This document shows positions 43,286 to 52,966 of a stretch of 64,000 bases of DNA, piece after piece. A program made the position numbers and the translations under genes. Within the stretch, counting starts at the first letter, position 1. The number at the start of each line of letters is the position of its first letter. Below the pieces are notes generated by a model. It was not told the origin of the DNA and searched no databases. It saw only the letters and a list, made by a program, of their open reading frames with translations. Source of the DNA: Stenotrophomonas oahuensis (GTDB taxonomy: Bacteria; Pseudomonadota; Gammaproteobacteria; Xanthomonadales; Xanthomonadaceae); the NCBI RefSeq assembly GCF_031834595.1, contig NZ_CP115541.1:310001-374000 (forward strand), in the 5' to 3' direction.

Positions 43286-46177
43286 TCAGAACGCGGCGGA
43301 ATACCGCAGCCCCACCTGACGCAGGTCGCCGCGCGGCCCGAAGCGCTGGTCGTAGCCGAAGGACAGCTGCGACAGGCGGGTCAGCCTCGAGGACAGCGAC
43401 ACGCCGAACACGCCGCCGGAGCGGGTCGGCTGCAGGCCGGCCATCGGGGCCCAGGCGTCCACGCCAACGAAACTGGCGTCGAATCCCGCGCCATTACTGG
43501 ACAGGATCTGCTGCCATTCGGCGTACCCACCGAACGACCAGTCTCCGCGCTGCGCCTGCGCGCGCAGACCCGCCAATGCCTGGCTGCGCTGGCTGCTGCT
43601 GCCATCGCTGCGCAGGCCGAAGCCGAACCCGCCGGCTTCGCTGAACGCGTTGCTGTCGACCCGTGCGTAGTCCGCTCCCAGGTAAGGCGTCAGCGATGCG
43701 CGCCGACCGCCGAAGCGATAACCCGATTCGATGCTGGCGTTGCTGAAACTGCCGCTGTAGCGGGCGTTCACGCCGTACATCCCAGCCCCCAGCAGCAACT
43801 GGCGATCAATCTCACGGGTGAACTGCCCCGCGCCGACCTGGCTCAGTGCGTAGGCACAGCCGTTGCTCCATCCCGCGTACAGCTGCGCCTGCGACTGACG
43901 GTCGCGACCGCTGTCGCCGCTCCAGGCCCGACCGCTGGTGCTGCGGGTCTCACCGAAGGCAACGCCGACCACACCATTACTTCCCATGGCGGCGTCCTGG
44001 CCCATCATCCAGCCCTGGGTCTGGAACCCATTGCCGGCGAAGCTGCCCTGCCCGGGTTCGCCCAGTTCGCTGTGCCAGGCACCCCGCAGACGCGGCGACG
44101 ACACGACCTCGTCGAAACGCGACGACAGCGCGCGGCGATTCATGTCCAGATTGTCGAACGTCATTGCGGTGGCAAGCCCATGGGCCTTCCCCGAAAGGCT
44201 TTCCAGGCTGGCCTGCAACGCCGCTGCGCCTTCGACCCGCTGCAGTTGCCCCGCTGCATCGGCGAAACCGGCTCCCCCATCCTGGCCCTGGTCGAGCTGG
44301 ACGAACGCCTGCTCCACGCGACCGGCAGAGGCCACCGCCAGGGTGCCCAGTCCGGCCGTGGCTGCGGTCGCGGACACATTGGCGCGACGGATGTTGAGTG
44401 AGGCGCTGTTGGCGTCGTACACGAACGACGCATCCAACAGGGAAACCGTTCCGCCACGACGCGTCGCCCCGAACCGACCGGTCAAGCCCTGGTCGGCCCG
44501 GATGATCGGCTGCACCTGGTTGTCGGTCGGCACATAACCGGCCACCGCCTGCTCCACCACCAGCGTGCCACCCTGCAGCGTGGCCGTACCGGTCACCTGC
44601 AGCGGCGAGGCCCCCAGTGCGGTGACGAACTCCGCAGTGGAGTGCTGCAGGTAATTGCCCTCGATGACCGCCGTGGTATTGGCGGTTACCAGTGCCACCC
44701 GGGATTCGTTATTGACGTTGCCGGCGATGCGCGTGGTACCGGCTCCGAACTGCAGCGTCGCTTTGTTGCCGGGAATGATCACGTAGGCCTGGCCGACCTC
44801 GACCGGCGAGGCAAGCGTAGCGCCGTCGCGCAGCGACAACGTCCCACGGACAATGGATACCTCGCCGGTAAACGTGTTCTTCCCGGAGAGCGCGAGAATG
44901 CCGTCACCGTCCTTGCGCAGGCCATATCCGTTATCGCCGCGGATGTCATTGCTCCACACGCTTGTACCGATGTTGGCCGGCACGTTGGCCGTCAGCGTGC
45001 CGAATTCGGTCGTGGCCGGTCCGTTCAGCGCCTTGGCGACATTCAGCAGGCCATGCCCGAAGACAGCGTCCACGCCCGGGGCACCGAGATCGGTGGCAGT
45101 GCCCAGCAATGTCCGCTGCACGTCGTAGTTGTCGAAGTACGGATACTTCTGCCAGACCAACGCGGCAGCTCCGGAGACCAGCGGCGCTGCGTAAGAGGTT
45201 CCGGCCCCCCAGTAGTAATTCGGATTCGGAGTTCCCGCGTTGTTCGGGTCGATGAACACCGCTTCGCCGGGTGCCGCGAGGCAGTAGTCCGCGGCCACGC
45301 CACAGGCGTTGGCATAGGACGCCAGTTGATCGGGCTTGCTGGAATTGACCGCAGTCACCGCCAGCCAGCCCTCGGCCAGTTCCTCGGCGATAGTGTTGCC
45401 TGCCGGGGACGGCTGGCTCGGCAATGCCGCCATGTCGGACGGATTGGCCTTGCCCTCATTACCGGTGGCAAACACCACCAGACCACCGTGCTGGAACACG
45501 AACGGAGCGTATTCGGCAGCAATCGCCGCCGTGGTGGCGGGGTCGCTCCAGTACAGCCCGCCCCACGAGTTGTTCATGACTTTGACGTTGCTCGCGATCA
45601 GATCGGCGTGCACCGTGGTCAGTCCCAAGGCTCCTTCAACGGCATTGCCCTCGCCGCTTCCATCGTCCGCCGGTGCCTTGTCGGAAATGATCCGGGCCGA
45701 AACGATCTGCGCGCCAGGTGCCACGCCGCCCGGCCAGCTGCCGGACGCGCTGCCAGCAGCGAGCGATGCCACGGTGGTGCCGTGGCCGACCACGTCGTCC
45801 ACGTTGAGGTTGTTGGTGGCCGGGTCGACGTAGGTATACCGCTCGACAACCCGCCCGGACAACGTGGGGTGGGAACGGTTGACACCTGAGTCGACGATAC
45901 CGATGACCACGCCTGCGCCGGTCAATCCCTGGCGGTCGCCTGCGTTTACGAGCGAAAGGTGGGCGTCGATCGCCGGTTCCTGTGGCTTGGCCCCGGTGGG
46001 AGGAGGCGTTGTCGGAGAAGTGCCCGGTCCCGGGCCGGGCGTGACCACGGGGGTCCCACCTCCACCGCCGCCGCCATTGATCCGGACGTTCTCGCCCCCA
46101 CTGCCCCCACTACATGCACTCAACGCGATTGCCAGTGCCCCGGCCAGCGCGGTCCTGCTGCTTGCAAGCTGCTTCAT
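43286..46177 (-). CDS. Subtilisin-type lipoprotein autotransporter 2
   Basis: A 963-residue paralogue of the gene downstream, with the same order of parts: lipobox LSAC (Cys22), Gly/Pro-rich linker, S8 protease with Asp96 (IVDSG), His132 (GHGTT) and Ser328 (GTSYAAP), a PATR-like segment (GILALSGKNTFTGEVSI), and a C-terminal beta-barrel ending in Phe. The protease core and barrel are very similar to autotransporter 1 (for example ARIISDKAPADDG against ARIIADKAPADDG), while the middle passenger region differs more. The start at 46177 begins the lipoprotein signal. It has its own terminator downstream. Confidence 0.93.
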   Translation of the reverse strand: MKQLASSRTALAGALAIALSACSGGSGGENVRINGGGGGGGTPVVTPGPGPGTSPTTPPPTGAKPQEPAIDAHLSLVNAGDRQGLTGAGVVIGIVDSGVNRSHPTLSGRVVERYTYVDPATNNLNVDDVVGHGTTVASLAAGSASGSWPGGVAPGAQIVSARIISDKAPADDGSGEGNAVEGALGLTTVHADLIASNVKVMNNSWGGLYWSDPATTAAIAAEYAPFVFQHGGLVVFATGNEGKANPSDMAALPSQPSPAGNTIAEELAEGWLAVTAVNSSKPDQLASYANACGVAADYCLAAPGEAVFIDPNNAGTPNPNYYWGAGTSYAAPLVSGAAALVWQKYPYFDNYDVQRTLLGTATDLGAPGVDAVFGHGLLNVAKALNGPATTEFGTLTANVPANIGTSVWSNDIRGDNGYGLRKDGDGILALSGKNTFTGEVSIVRGTLSLRDGATLASPVEVGQAYVIIPGNKATLQFGAGTTRIAGNVNNESRVALVTANTTAVIEGNYLQHSTAEFVTALGASPLQVTGTATLQGGTLVVEQAVAGYVPTDNQVQPIIRADQGLTGRFGATRRGGTVSLLDASFVYDANSASLNIRRANVSATAATAGLGTLAVASAGRVEQAFVQLDQGQDGGAGFADAAGQLQRVEGAAALQASLESLSGKAHGLATAMTFDNLDMNRRALSSRFDEVVSSPRLRGAWHSELGEPGQGSFAGNGFQTQGWMMGQDAAMGSNGVVGVAFGETRSTSGRAWSGDSGRDRQSQAQLYAGWSNGCAYALSQVGAGQFTREIDRQLLLGAGMYGVNARYSGSFSNASIESGYRFGGRRASLTPYLGADYARVDSNAFSEAGGFGFGLRSDGSSSQRSQALAGLRAQAQRGDWSFGGYAEWQQILSSNGAGFDASFVGVDAWAPMAGLQPTRSGGVFGVSLSSRLTRLSQLSFGYDQRFGPRGDLRQVGLRYSAAF

Positions 46178-46344
46178 CCCTGTTCCCCCAGACGTTGATA
46201 TGACCACGCCAGGTGCTGCCTACCCCGCAGACACCGGTGGTAAACCTCGACCCCCTATACTGGGTCTCCCCCGCAGTCTGACGGGAATCGTGGCCGCTTC
46301 CAATGCCCCGGTTGCCAAAACGCCAACGCATCAACGAGATTGCC

Positions 46345-47520
46345 ATGTCCAACATTGTCATCGCTGCAGCCAAACGCACCGCCATCGGTTCCTTCCTGGG
46401 TCAGTTCAACGGCGTGCCCGCGCCGACGCTGGGCGCGACCGCCATCCAGGCGGCGCTGGAACAGTCCGGCGTGCCTGCAGCGGACGTCACCGAAGTCATC
46501 ATGGGCTGCGTGCTGCCGGCCAACCTGGGCCAGGCCCCGGCCCGCCAGGCCGCCATCGCCGCCGGCCTGCCGCTTTCCACCGGTGCCACCACGCTCAACA
46601 AGGTGTGCGGTTCGGGCATGAAGGCGATCATGCTCGGCCATGACCTGATCAAGGCCGGTTCGGCCAGCATCGTGGTCGCCGGTGGCATGGAATCGATGTC
46701 CAATGCCCCGCACCTGCTGCCCAATTCGCGCACCGGCAACCGCTACGGCAACTTCCAGGCGGTCGACCACATGGCCTTTGACGGCCTCACCAATGCCTAC
46801 GACGGCAACCCCATGGGGGTGTTCGCCGAGTACGCGGTGGACAAGTTCCAGGTCAGCCGTGAAGACCAGGACGCGTATGCGATCGAGTCGGTGCGACGCG
46901 CCCAGGCCGCCCAGGCCAGCGGGGCCTTCGACGGCGAAATCGTCGCGGTGAAGGTCGCCGGTCGCAAGGGCGACGTTGAATACGCCCAGGACGAACAGCC
47001 GGGCCGCTCGGACATTGCCAAAATCCCGACCCTGCGCCCGGCCTTCAAGAAGGACGGCACGGTCACTGCCGCCAGTTCATCCAGCATCTCCGACGGTGCC
47101 GCCGCCGTGGTTCTGCTGGCCGAAGACGACGCAGCGGCCCGTGGCCTGCAGCCGCTGGCGCGCATCGTCGCCCACGCTACCCACTCGCAGGAACCGGAGT
47201 GGTTCACCACCGCCCCGATCGGTGCCATCCACAAAGTGCTTGAGAAATCCGGCTGGTCGCTGGACCAGGTCGACCTGTTCGAAATCAACGAAGCGTTCGC
47301 CGTGGTCGCCATGGCTCCCATCCGTGAACTGGGCATTTCCCACGACAAGGTCAACGTGAATGGTGGGGCCTGCGCACTGGGTCACCCCATCGGTGCGTCG
47401 GGTGCCCGTCTGGTGGTTACGCTGGTCAATGCCTTGCGCAAGCGTGATGCAAAGCGCGGAATTGCAACCTTGTGCATCGGCGGCGGCGAAGCGACCGCCA
47501 TCGCTATCGAATTGATTTAA
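46345..47520 (+). CDS. Acetyl-CoA C-acetyltransferase (thiolase)
   Basis: A 391-residue thiolase. The nucleophile Cys is in TLNKVCGSGMKAIML near residue 90, NEAFAVVAMAPIRE carries the conserved His/Asn region near 318, and GGACALGHPIGASGARLVV near 347-365 has the catalytic His and Cys is in LCIGGGEA near the end. It condenses two acetyl-CoA to acetoacetyl-CoA or the reverse. No polyhydroxyalkanoate or fatty-acid genes are adjacent, so the pathway is not clear from context. Confidence 0.95.
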   Translation: MSNIVIAAAKRTAIGSFLGQFNGVPAPTLGATAIQAALEQSGVPAADVTEVIMGCVLPANLGQAPARQAAIAAGLPLSTGATTLNKVCGSGMKAIMLGHDLIKAGSASIVVAGGMESMSNAPHLLPNSRTGNRYGNFQAVDHMAFDGLTNAYDGNPMGVFAEYAVDKFQVSREDQDAYAIESVRRAQAAQASGAFDGEIVAVKVAGRKGDVEYAQDEQPGRSDIAKIPTLRPAFKKDGTVTAASSSSISDGAAAVVLLAEDDAAARGLQPLARIVAHATHSQEPEWFTTAPIGAIHKVLEKSGWSLDQVDLFEINEAFAVVAMAPIRELGISHDKVNVNGGACALGHPIGASGARLVVTLVNALRKRDAKRGIATLCIGGGEATAIAIELI

Positions 47521-47562
47521 TTGAACTTAACTCGCATTTCGCAAAAATGAATGCGCGATCGC

Positions 47563-47590
47563 TTGACAGCCATTCGTGGCTTGTCATCAT
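47563..47590 (+). promoter_or_regulatory. Sigma-70-type promoter of the alanine-rich lipoprotein gene
   Basis: TTGACA (47563-47568), a 16-base spacer and CATCAT (47585-47590). Transcription would start near 47597, giving a leader of about 48 bases that ends with GAGGA before the ATG at 47645. Confidence 0.6.
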
Positions 47591-47644
47591 GTTGCCGGGC
47601 GCGCAATAGCGCGTTGCCTAATCTAACGACGAGGATTCACACTA

Positions 47645-47986
47645 ATGAGCATCAACAAGCTGCTGATCGCGATGGCCCTGGGCCTGGCTCTGACCGCCTG
47701 CTCGAAGCAGGAACAGGCTGCTGACGCCGCCGCTTCGGCTGACGCCGCTGCTGCTGAAGCACAGGGCGCTGCTGACGCCGCCGCTGCTGCTGGCGCCCAG
47801 ACCGCCGACGCTGCCCAGGACGCTGCCGCTGCCGCCACCACCGCTGCTGACGCTGCTGCTGGCGCCGCTACCGACGCTGCTGCTGCCACCACCGACGCTT
47901 CGGCTGACGCCGCTGCTGACGCTGCCAAGGCTGCTGAAGCCACCGCCGAGCAGGCCAAGGACGCAGCTGAAGAAGCCAAGAAGTAA
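47645..47986 (+). CDS. Alanine-rich lipoprotein 1
   Basis: A 113-residue protein with a lipoprotein signal (IAMALGLALTAC, lipobox LTAC, Cys19). The mature part is nearly all Ala with regularly spaced Asp, Thr, Gln and Glu (repeating ADAAA/TDAAA units), expected to form one long helix or coiled coil and end in a charged KDAEEAKK-like tail. It resembles small Ala-rich lipoproteins of xanthomonads, perhaps Lpp-like periplasmic spacers; no family name can be given. Good promoter and terminator mark it as a single transcript. Confidence 0.85.
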   Translation: MSINKLLIAMALGLALTACSKQEQAADAAASADAAAAEAQGAADAAAAAGAQTADAAQDAAAAATTAADAAAGAATDAAAATTDASADAAADAAKAAEATAEQAKDAAEEAKK

Positions 47987-48013
47987 TCACTTCTTTCTTC
48001 AAGCAAGTCTGAA

Positions 48014-48044
48014 GAAGCCGCTGGTTCGCCAGCGGCTTTTTCTT
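48014..48044 (+). terminator. Intrinsic terminator after lipoprotein 1
   Basis: AAGCCGCTGG-TTCG-CCAGCGGCTT (48014-48037) followed by TTTCTTT. A textbook 10-bp stem with a UUCG tetraloop. Confidence 0.95.
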
Positions 48045-48122
48045 TGCCTGCGATGTGCCCACCGGGTCTTCACGGGGGGATGAATAGGCTTTGCGTCCCC
48101 TCCGATGAAACAGGTGCGCGCC

Positions 48123-48527
48123 ATGAACCTCCGTTCGATCACCCCGACCCTGCTGGCCGCCTCCCTGCTGCTGGCCTTGGCCGCCTGCAAGGGTCCGGAA
48201 GCCGAACAGGCCCGCGACGATGCCGCGCAGGCCGCCGACAGCGCAGCGGCCGCCGCACGCGAAGCCGTGGACCAGGCAGCCGCCTCGACCCGCAACGCGG
48301 CTGACGAAGCGGCCGCTGCATCGCAGCAGGCCGCCGCCGATGTGCAGCCTGCGCTCGACCGCGCTGCCGCCGCCACCTCCGAGGCCGCAGTAGAAGCCAA
48401 GGACGCAGCCAAGGATGCCGCCGCCCACGCCAGCGACGCGACCGCGACCGCCGCCCAGAAGGTGGCCGACAAGGCCCGCGACGTGGCGGACGACGCCCAG
48501 AAAAACGCCGACGAAGCCAAGCGCTGA
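48123..48527 (+). CDS. Alanine-rich lipoprotein 2
   Basis: A 134-residue lipoprotein with signal ending LALAAC (Cys22) and a mature part of Ala-rich helical repeats (QAADSAAAAAREAVDQAA, KDAAKDAAAHASDATATAAQ) similar in style to the preceding gene but with more Arg, Lys and Glu. It may be a diverged duplicate of lipoprotein 1. An upstream ATG at 48105 is possible, but 48123 has AGGT upstream and a compact signal peptide. Confidence 0.8.
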   Translation: MNLRSITPTLLAASLLLALAACKGPEAEQARDDAAQAADSAAAAAREAVDQAAASTRNAADEAAAASQQAAADVQPALDRAAAATSEAAVEAKDAAKDAAAHASDATATAAQKVADKARDVADDAQKNADEAKR

Positions 48528-48536
48528 CCCTACCCC

Positions 48537-48595
48537 CGTAGAGCCACGCCCTGCGTGGCTTTGCGGTTCGCAGCCACGCAGGGCGTGGCTCTACG
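48537..48595. repeat. SMAG-type inverted pair overlapping the aidB stop
   Basis: The arms at 48537-48560 and 48572-48595 are 24-base reverse complements (CGTAGAGCCACGCCCTGCGT continuing GGCT). The GTAG of the right arm, read on the minus strand, provides the TAG stop of aidB (48591-48593). Confidence 0.9.
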
Positions 48596-50219
48596 GCAAC
48601 GCACGCTGCATGATCGCGGCGTAGTCGATGTCCGCCGGCAGCGTCCCAAACGCCATGCCGTGCTCACCGCCCAGGCGCGAACGCACGAACGCCGTTGCCA
48701 CCGGGCTTTGTGCGCGCAGCAGTACCGCCGCCTGCAGCTGCAGCGCCAGACGCTCGCAGATCACCCGCGCCTGGTTTTCAGCCGGCACCTGCACCAGCTG
48801 CGCACGCAACCAATGCAGAGAGGTGTCATAGCGCGCGTCGCGACCCTGCGCACTGTCCAGCTCATCCTCCACTGCCGCCAGCGCCTGCGGCTCACGCGCC
48901 AGTGCACGCAGCACATCCAGGCACTGGATGTTGCCACTGCCTTCCCAGATCGAGTTGAGCGGTGCCTGCCGGTACAGGCGCGGCAACATGGATTCCTCCA
49001 CATAGCCGGCACCGCCCAGGCACTCCTGCGCTTCGTTTACGAACACCGCCGCGCGCTTGCACACCCAGTACTTGCCAACGGCGGTGGCGATACGCGCAAA
49101 CGCGGCCTGCTGCGGATCGTGCGCAGCCTGATCGACCGCACGGGCTACGCGCAGGGCGAAACTGGTGGCGGCTTCCGATTCCACGGCGAGGTCGGCGAGC
49201 ACATTGGCCATCAGCGCGTGGTCACACAGGCGCTGACCAAACGTGCGCCGGTGTCGCGTGTGATGCAGCGCCTGTGCCAGGGCCATGCGCATTTCTGCCG
49301 CTGCCCCCAGCATGCAGTCCAGCCGGGTCATCATCACCATGCCGATGATGGTGGCAACGCCACGCCCTTCCTCGCCGACCCGCTGCGCCCATGCACCGCA
49401 GAACTCAACCTCGCTGGAGGCGTTGGCCCAGTCACCCAGCTTGTCCTTCAGGCGCATCAGCCGGAATGCATTGCGGTTTCCATCCGGCAGGCGCCGGGGC
49501 ATCAGGAAACAGGTCAACCCGCCGGTCGCCTGCGCCAGCACCAGGAACCCATCGGACATCGGCGCGGAGAAGAACCACTTGTGTCCGACCAGCGCATAGC
49601 TGCCGTCGGACTGCAGTTCGGCTCGGGTGGCGTTGCTGCGCACGTCCGAACCGCCCTGCTTCTCGGTCATGCCCATACCCAGCGTGATACCAGCCTTGTC
49701 GGCAATCGGTACGTCGCGCGGATCGTAATGCGGTGCCGCCGCCTTGGCCGCCCATTCTGCCAGCGTTGGATACTGCCGCAGCACCGCCACTGCGGCATGC
49801 GTCATGGTCAGCGGACAGCTGGTACCGGCTTCGGCTTGATGGTGCAGATAGCTCAGTGCGGCCCGCGCTACATGCGCGCCGGTTCGGGCATCTTGCCAGG
49901 ACAAGCCGGCCACGCCATGGCGCATGGCCGCCTCCATCAACTGGTGGTAAGCCGGGTGGAATTCGACCAGATCGATGCGGTGGCCTTGTGCATCATGAGT
50001 GCGCAGGCGCGGCCGGTCGCGGTTGGCGTCAAAGCCCAGCCGGTACAGGCTGTCGCCAGCCATGCCGGCGTACTGCTGCAATTGCGGAACGAAGGCCGCA
50101 CCGCCTTCGCGCTGCACCGCATCGGACAGCGCTACGTCATCGGCCCACAGGTTTCGACCACCGAAGGGCGGCGGCTGGTTGTCGACGTGATGTGTGTCGA
50201 ATGCGGACGGATCAGTCAT
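48591..50219 (-). CDS. aidB: AidB-type acyl-CoA dehydrogenase
   Basis: A 542-residue flavoprotein (E. coli AidB 541). The N-terminal domain has FGGRNLWADDVAL-type sequence; the acyl-CoA dehydrogenase core has GITLGMGMTEKQGGSDVRSN near 177-196, GHKWFFSAPMSD near 211-222 and LGGAGYVEESMLPRLYRQAP followed by IWEGSGNIQCLDVLRAL near 414-450. The C-terminal extension is typical of AidB, which binds DNA and protects it from alkylation. It is divergent from a DNA repair operon, with 138 bases between the two starts, so the neighbourhood as a whole is repair-related. Confidence 0.92.
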   Translation of the reverse strand: MTDPSAFDTHHVDNQPPPFGGRNLWADDVALSDAVQREGGAAFVPQLQQYAGMAGDSLYRLGFDANRDRPRLRTHDAQGHRIDLVEFHPAYHQLMEAAMRHGVAGLSWQDARTGAHVARAALSYLHHQAEAGTSCPLTMTHAAVAVLRQYPTLAEWAAKAAAPHYDPRDVPIADKAGITLGMGMTEKQGGSDVRSNATRAELQSDGSYALVGHKWFFSAPMSDGFLVLAQATGGLTCFLMPRRLPDGNRNAFRLMRLKDKLGDWANASSEVEFCGAWAQRVGEEGRGVATIIGMVMMTRLDCMLGAAAEMRMALAQALHHTRHRRTFGQRLCDHALMANVLADLAVESEAATSFALRVARAVDQAAHDPQQAAFARIATAVGKYWVCKRAAVFVNEAQECLGGAGYVEESMLPRLYRQAPLNSIWEGSGNIQCLDVLRALAREPQALAAVEDELDSAQGRDARYDTSLHWLRAQLVQVPAENQARVICERLALQLQAAVLLRAQSPVATAFVRSRLGGEHGMAFGTLPADIDYAAIMQRALP

Positions 50220-50357
50220 GAGTACGCGGCCTCCTGGCGGTTGCCTTCGATTCTGCCGGATTGCACGGTGACCGGCTGTTCAGCCGCGCACACTTCATGA
50301 TGCGCACGTGGATGCCGGTTCTCATCTTGTGCACGGCAACACCGCCACAGTGCGAAC

Positions 50358-51365
50358 ATGCCTGCCTCCCGCGAACTCGACGATCTGGTGGTCCTGCGAC
50401 CGGAAGGTCTGTACTGCCCTGCCGGCGACTTCCATATCGATCCATGGCGACCGGTGCCGCGCGCGGTCATTACTCATGGCCACGGCGACCACGCACGCAG
50501 CGGCATGGGTTTCTATCACTGCAGCCGCGACAGCGTGTCGATCCTGCGCTGGCGGCTCGGCGACGTGCCGCTGCAGGCACACGCCTATGGTGAATTGTTC
50601 ACACTCGGCCGCGTGCAGGTTTCCCTGCACCCAGCGGGCCATGTGCTGGGCTCGGCGCAGGTGCGGATCGACGACGGGACCCAGGTATGGGTCGCATCCG
50701 GCGACTACAAGCGGCAACCCGATCCGACCTGCGCGCCGTTTGAGGTGGTGCGCTGCGACACCTTCATCACCGAAGCGACGTTCGCGCTGCCGATATACCG
50801 CTGGCAGGACACCGCCGCGGTCGCCGCCGACATCGTTGCCTGGAGGCAGGAATGCGCGCAGCGCGGCGAGGCCGCGATACTGCTCTGCTATGCCTTGGGC
50901 AAGGCGCAACGCGTGCTCGCCGAACTCTGGCCGCTGGACGATCAGGCGGCGTGGCTGCATGGGGCCATTGCCAATGGCGTGGAGGTGTATCGCCAGGCCG
51001 GCGTGCGCATGCTGTCCACCGACACGGTGGCCGAACAAGGGCGCACGCCGGATGCAGCCGGCCGGTTGATTCTGGCCCCGCCTTCGGCCGCCGGCACGCC
51101 TTGGCTGCGCCGCTTCGGGCGCCATCAGCTGGCATTTGCGTCGGGCTGGATGCAGCTGCGTGGCAATCGGCGTCGGCGCAACGTCGATCGCGGCTTTGTA
51201 GTCTCCGACCATGCCGACTGGCCGGCGCTGCTGCAGACCATTGAACAGACCGGTGCGCGGCGGGTCATCGCCACGCATGGCAACACCGATGCACTGGTAC
51301 CGTTCCTGCGCGAACGTGGCGTGGCCGCAGAGACCTTCCGTACTGACTTCGGGAACGAGGAATGA
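50358..51365 (+). CDS. Ligase-associated DNA exonuclease (metallo-beta-lactamase fold)
   Basis: A 335-residue protein of the Snm1/Pso2-like group. The metal motif THGHGDHARSG is at about residues 38-48, followed by LHPAGHVLGSAQVRI near 91-105 and SDHADWPALL near 285-294. It lies first in a four-gene unit with an ATP-dependent ligase (4-base overlap), a Lhr-type helicase and PdeM, the known ligase-associated DNA repair set. It is expected to trim DNA ends before ligation. Confidence 0.93.
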   Translation: MPASRELDDLVVLRPEGLYCPAGDFHIDPWRPVPRAVITHGHGDHARSGMGFYHCSRDSVSILRWRLGDVPLQAHAYGELFTLGRVQVSLHPAGHVLGSAQVRIDDGTQVWVASGDYKRQPDPTCAPFEVVRCDTFITEATFALPIYRWQDTAAVAADIVAWRQECAQRGEAAILLCYALGKAQRVLAELWPLDDQAAWLHGAIANGVEVYRQAGVRMLSTDTVAEQGRTPDAAGRLILAPPSAAGTPWLRRFGRHQLAFASGWMQLRGNRRRRNVDRGFVVSDHADWPALLQTIEQTGARRVIATHGNTDALVPFLRERGVAAETFRTDFGNEE

Positions 51366-52966
51366 AAGCGTTTGCCGCGCTGTACCAGCGGCTGGACCGC
51401 AGCACCGCCACGCTGGACAAGCGTGCCGCACTGGTCGACTACTTCCGCGCGGCACGCCCACATGACGCAGCGTGGGCGTTGTATCTGCTGAGTGGCGGCA
51501 AGATCGGTGGCGCACGTCGCCGCATCGCCTCAAGCACCGAACTGCGCGCCTGGATCAGCGAGGCATCCGGATTGCCGCCCTGGCTGGTCAACGACAGTTA
51601 CGACCAGGTCGGAGATCTGGCCGAAACCTTGACCTTGTTGCTGGACGATCCCACCCAACCGGGTGCTGACCGCCCGCTGGCCGAGTGGATCGAGCACCAT
51701 CTGCTCAGCGTGGCCAACCAGCCTGAAGACGTGCGTCGCACGGCGGTGATGACCGGCTGGAAGCAGTTGCCCGCAGGCGAACGGTTCGTGTTCAACAAAC
51801 TGCTCACCGGCGCACTGCGCGTCGGCGTGTCGCAGCGACTCGTGCAGCAGGCCCTGGCCGAACTTTCGGGGCTGGATATCGCACGCATTGCCCAGCGCAT
51901 GCTCGGCGACTGGGTGCCTTCGCACGGTCTATTGTCCACGTTGCTGTCAGTGGAGGAACTGCCGCAGGATCGCCAGCAACCCTACCCGTTCTTCCTTGCT
52001 TCTCCGCTGGAAGCCTCACCGGACAGCCTGGGCCCGGTGCAGGACTGGGTGCTGGAATGGAAGTGGGATGGCATCCGCCTGCAACTGCTCAAGCGCCAGG
52101 GCGAGGTGGCGCTGTGGTCGCGTGGAGAAGAACGCCTGGATGGTCGATTTCCAGAGATCGAACAGGCCGCCATGGCCCTGCCCGATGGCACCGTGATTGA
52201 TGGCGAACTGCTGGGTTGGCGCGATGCCGATACCCAACCGCTGCCCTTCACCGCGTTGCAGACCCGTATCCAGCGCCGTAAACCCGGCCCGAAGACCTTA
52301 CGCGACACACCCGCGCGCGTGCTTGCCTACGACCTGCTGGAACTCAACGGACAGGACCTGCGCACGCAACCACTGCGGCAGCGACGACAACAGCTGGCGG
52401 CAGTACTGGAGGCACTGCAGGATCCGCGCATCACATTGTCGCCTGCAGTGGTTGCCGACAATTGGAAACATGCCGCCGCACAGCGTGCCGAAGCCCGCGA
52501 ACGGGGCGTTGAAGGCTTGATGCTCAAGCGCGAAGACTCGGTTTACCAGAGCGGTCGCCGGCGCGGCGACTGGTGGAAGTGGAAGATTGATCCGTTGACC
52601 ATCGATGCCGTGCTGATCTATGCACAGGCCGGCCACGGACGCCGCAGCACGCTGTACACGGACTACACCTTCGCGGTGTGGGATGGCGACCGTCTGGTGC
52701 CGGTGGCCAAGGCATACTCGGGGCTGGACGACAAGGAGATCCTGGCGCTGGACCGCTGGATCCGCGCGCATACGCTGGAGCGGTTTGGACCGGTACGCAG
52801 CGTGCCTGGCGAGCAGGTGTTCGAACTGGGATTCGAGGCGGTCAATCGGAGCAGCCGGCACAAGTCCGGCATCGCCGTGCGCTTTCCGCGCATTCTGCGC
52901 TGGCGACAGGACAAACCGGCGCGCGAAGCGGACACCCTCGCCCAGCTGCAGGCGCTTGCGCGGTGA
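51362..52966 (+). CDS. ATP-dependent DNA ligase (LigB/ligase-associated operon type)
   Basis: A 534-residue ligase. Motif I is EWKWDGIRLQLL with the adenylated Lys at residue 234; VIDGELLGW is motif III near 278-286; LMLKREDSVYQSGRRRGDWWKWK covers motifs IV and V near 385-407. The N-terminal about 200 residues form the DNA-binding domain and the C-terminal part the OB fold. It seals nicks with ATP and is an accessory to the NAD-dependent LigA used in replication. Start and end overlap the neighbours by 4 bases. Confidence 0.96.
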   Translation: MKAFAALYQRLDRSTATLDKRAALVDYFRAARPHDAAWALYLLSGGKIGGARRRIASSTELRAWISEASGLPPWLVNDSYDQVGDLAETLTLLLDDPTQPGADRPLAEWIEHHLLSVANQPEDVRRTAVMTGWKQLPAGERFVFNKLLTGALRVGVSQRLVQQALAELSGLDIARIAQRMLGDWVPSHGLLSTLLSVEELPQDRQQPYPFFLASPLEASPDSLGPVQDWVLEWKWDGIRLQLLKRQGEVALWSRGEERLDGRFPEIEQAAMALPDGTVIDGELLGWRDADTQPLPFTALQTRIQRRKPGPKTLRDTPARVLAYDLLELNGQDLRTQPLRQRRQQLAAVLEALQDPRITLSPAVVADNWKHAAAQRAEARERGVEGLMLKREDSVYQSGRRRGDWWKWKIDPLTIDAVLIYAQAGHGRRSTLYTDYTFAVWDGDRLVPVAKAYSGLDDKEILALDRWIRAHTLERFGPVRSVPGEQVFELGFEAVNRSSRHKSGIAVRFPRILRWRQDKPAREADTLAQLQALAR

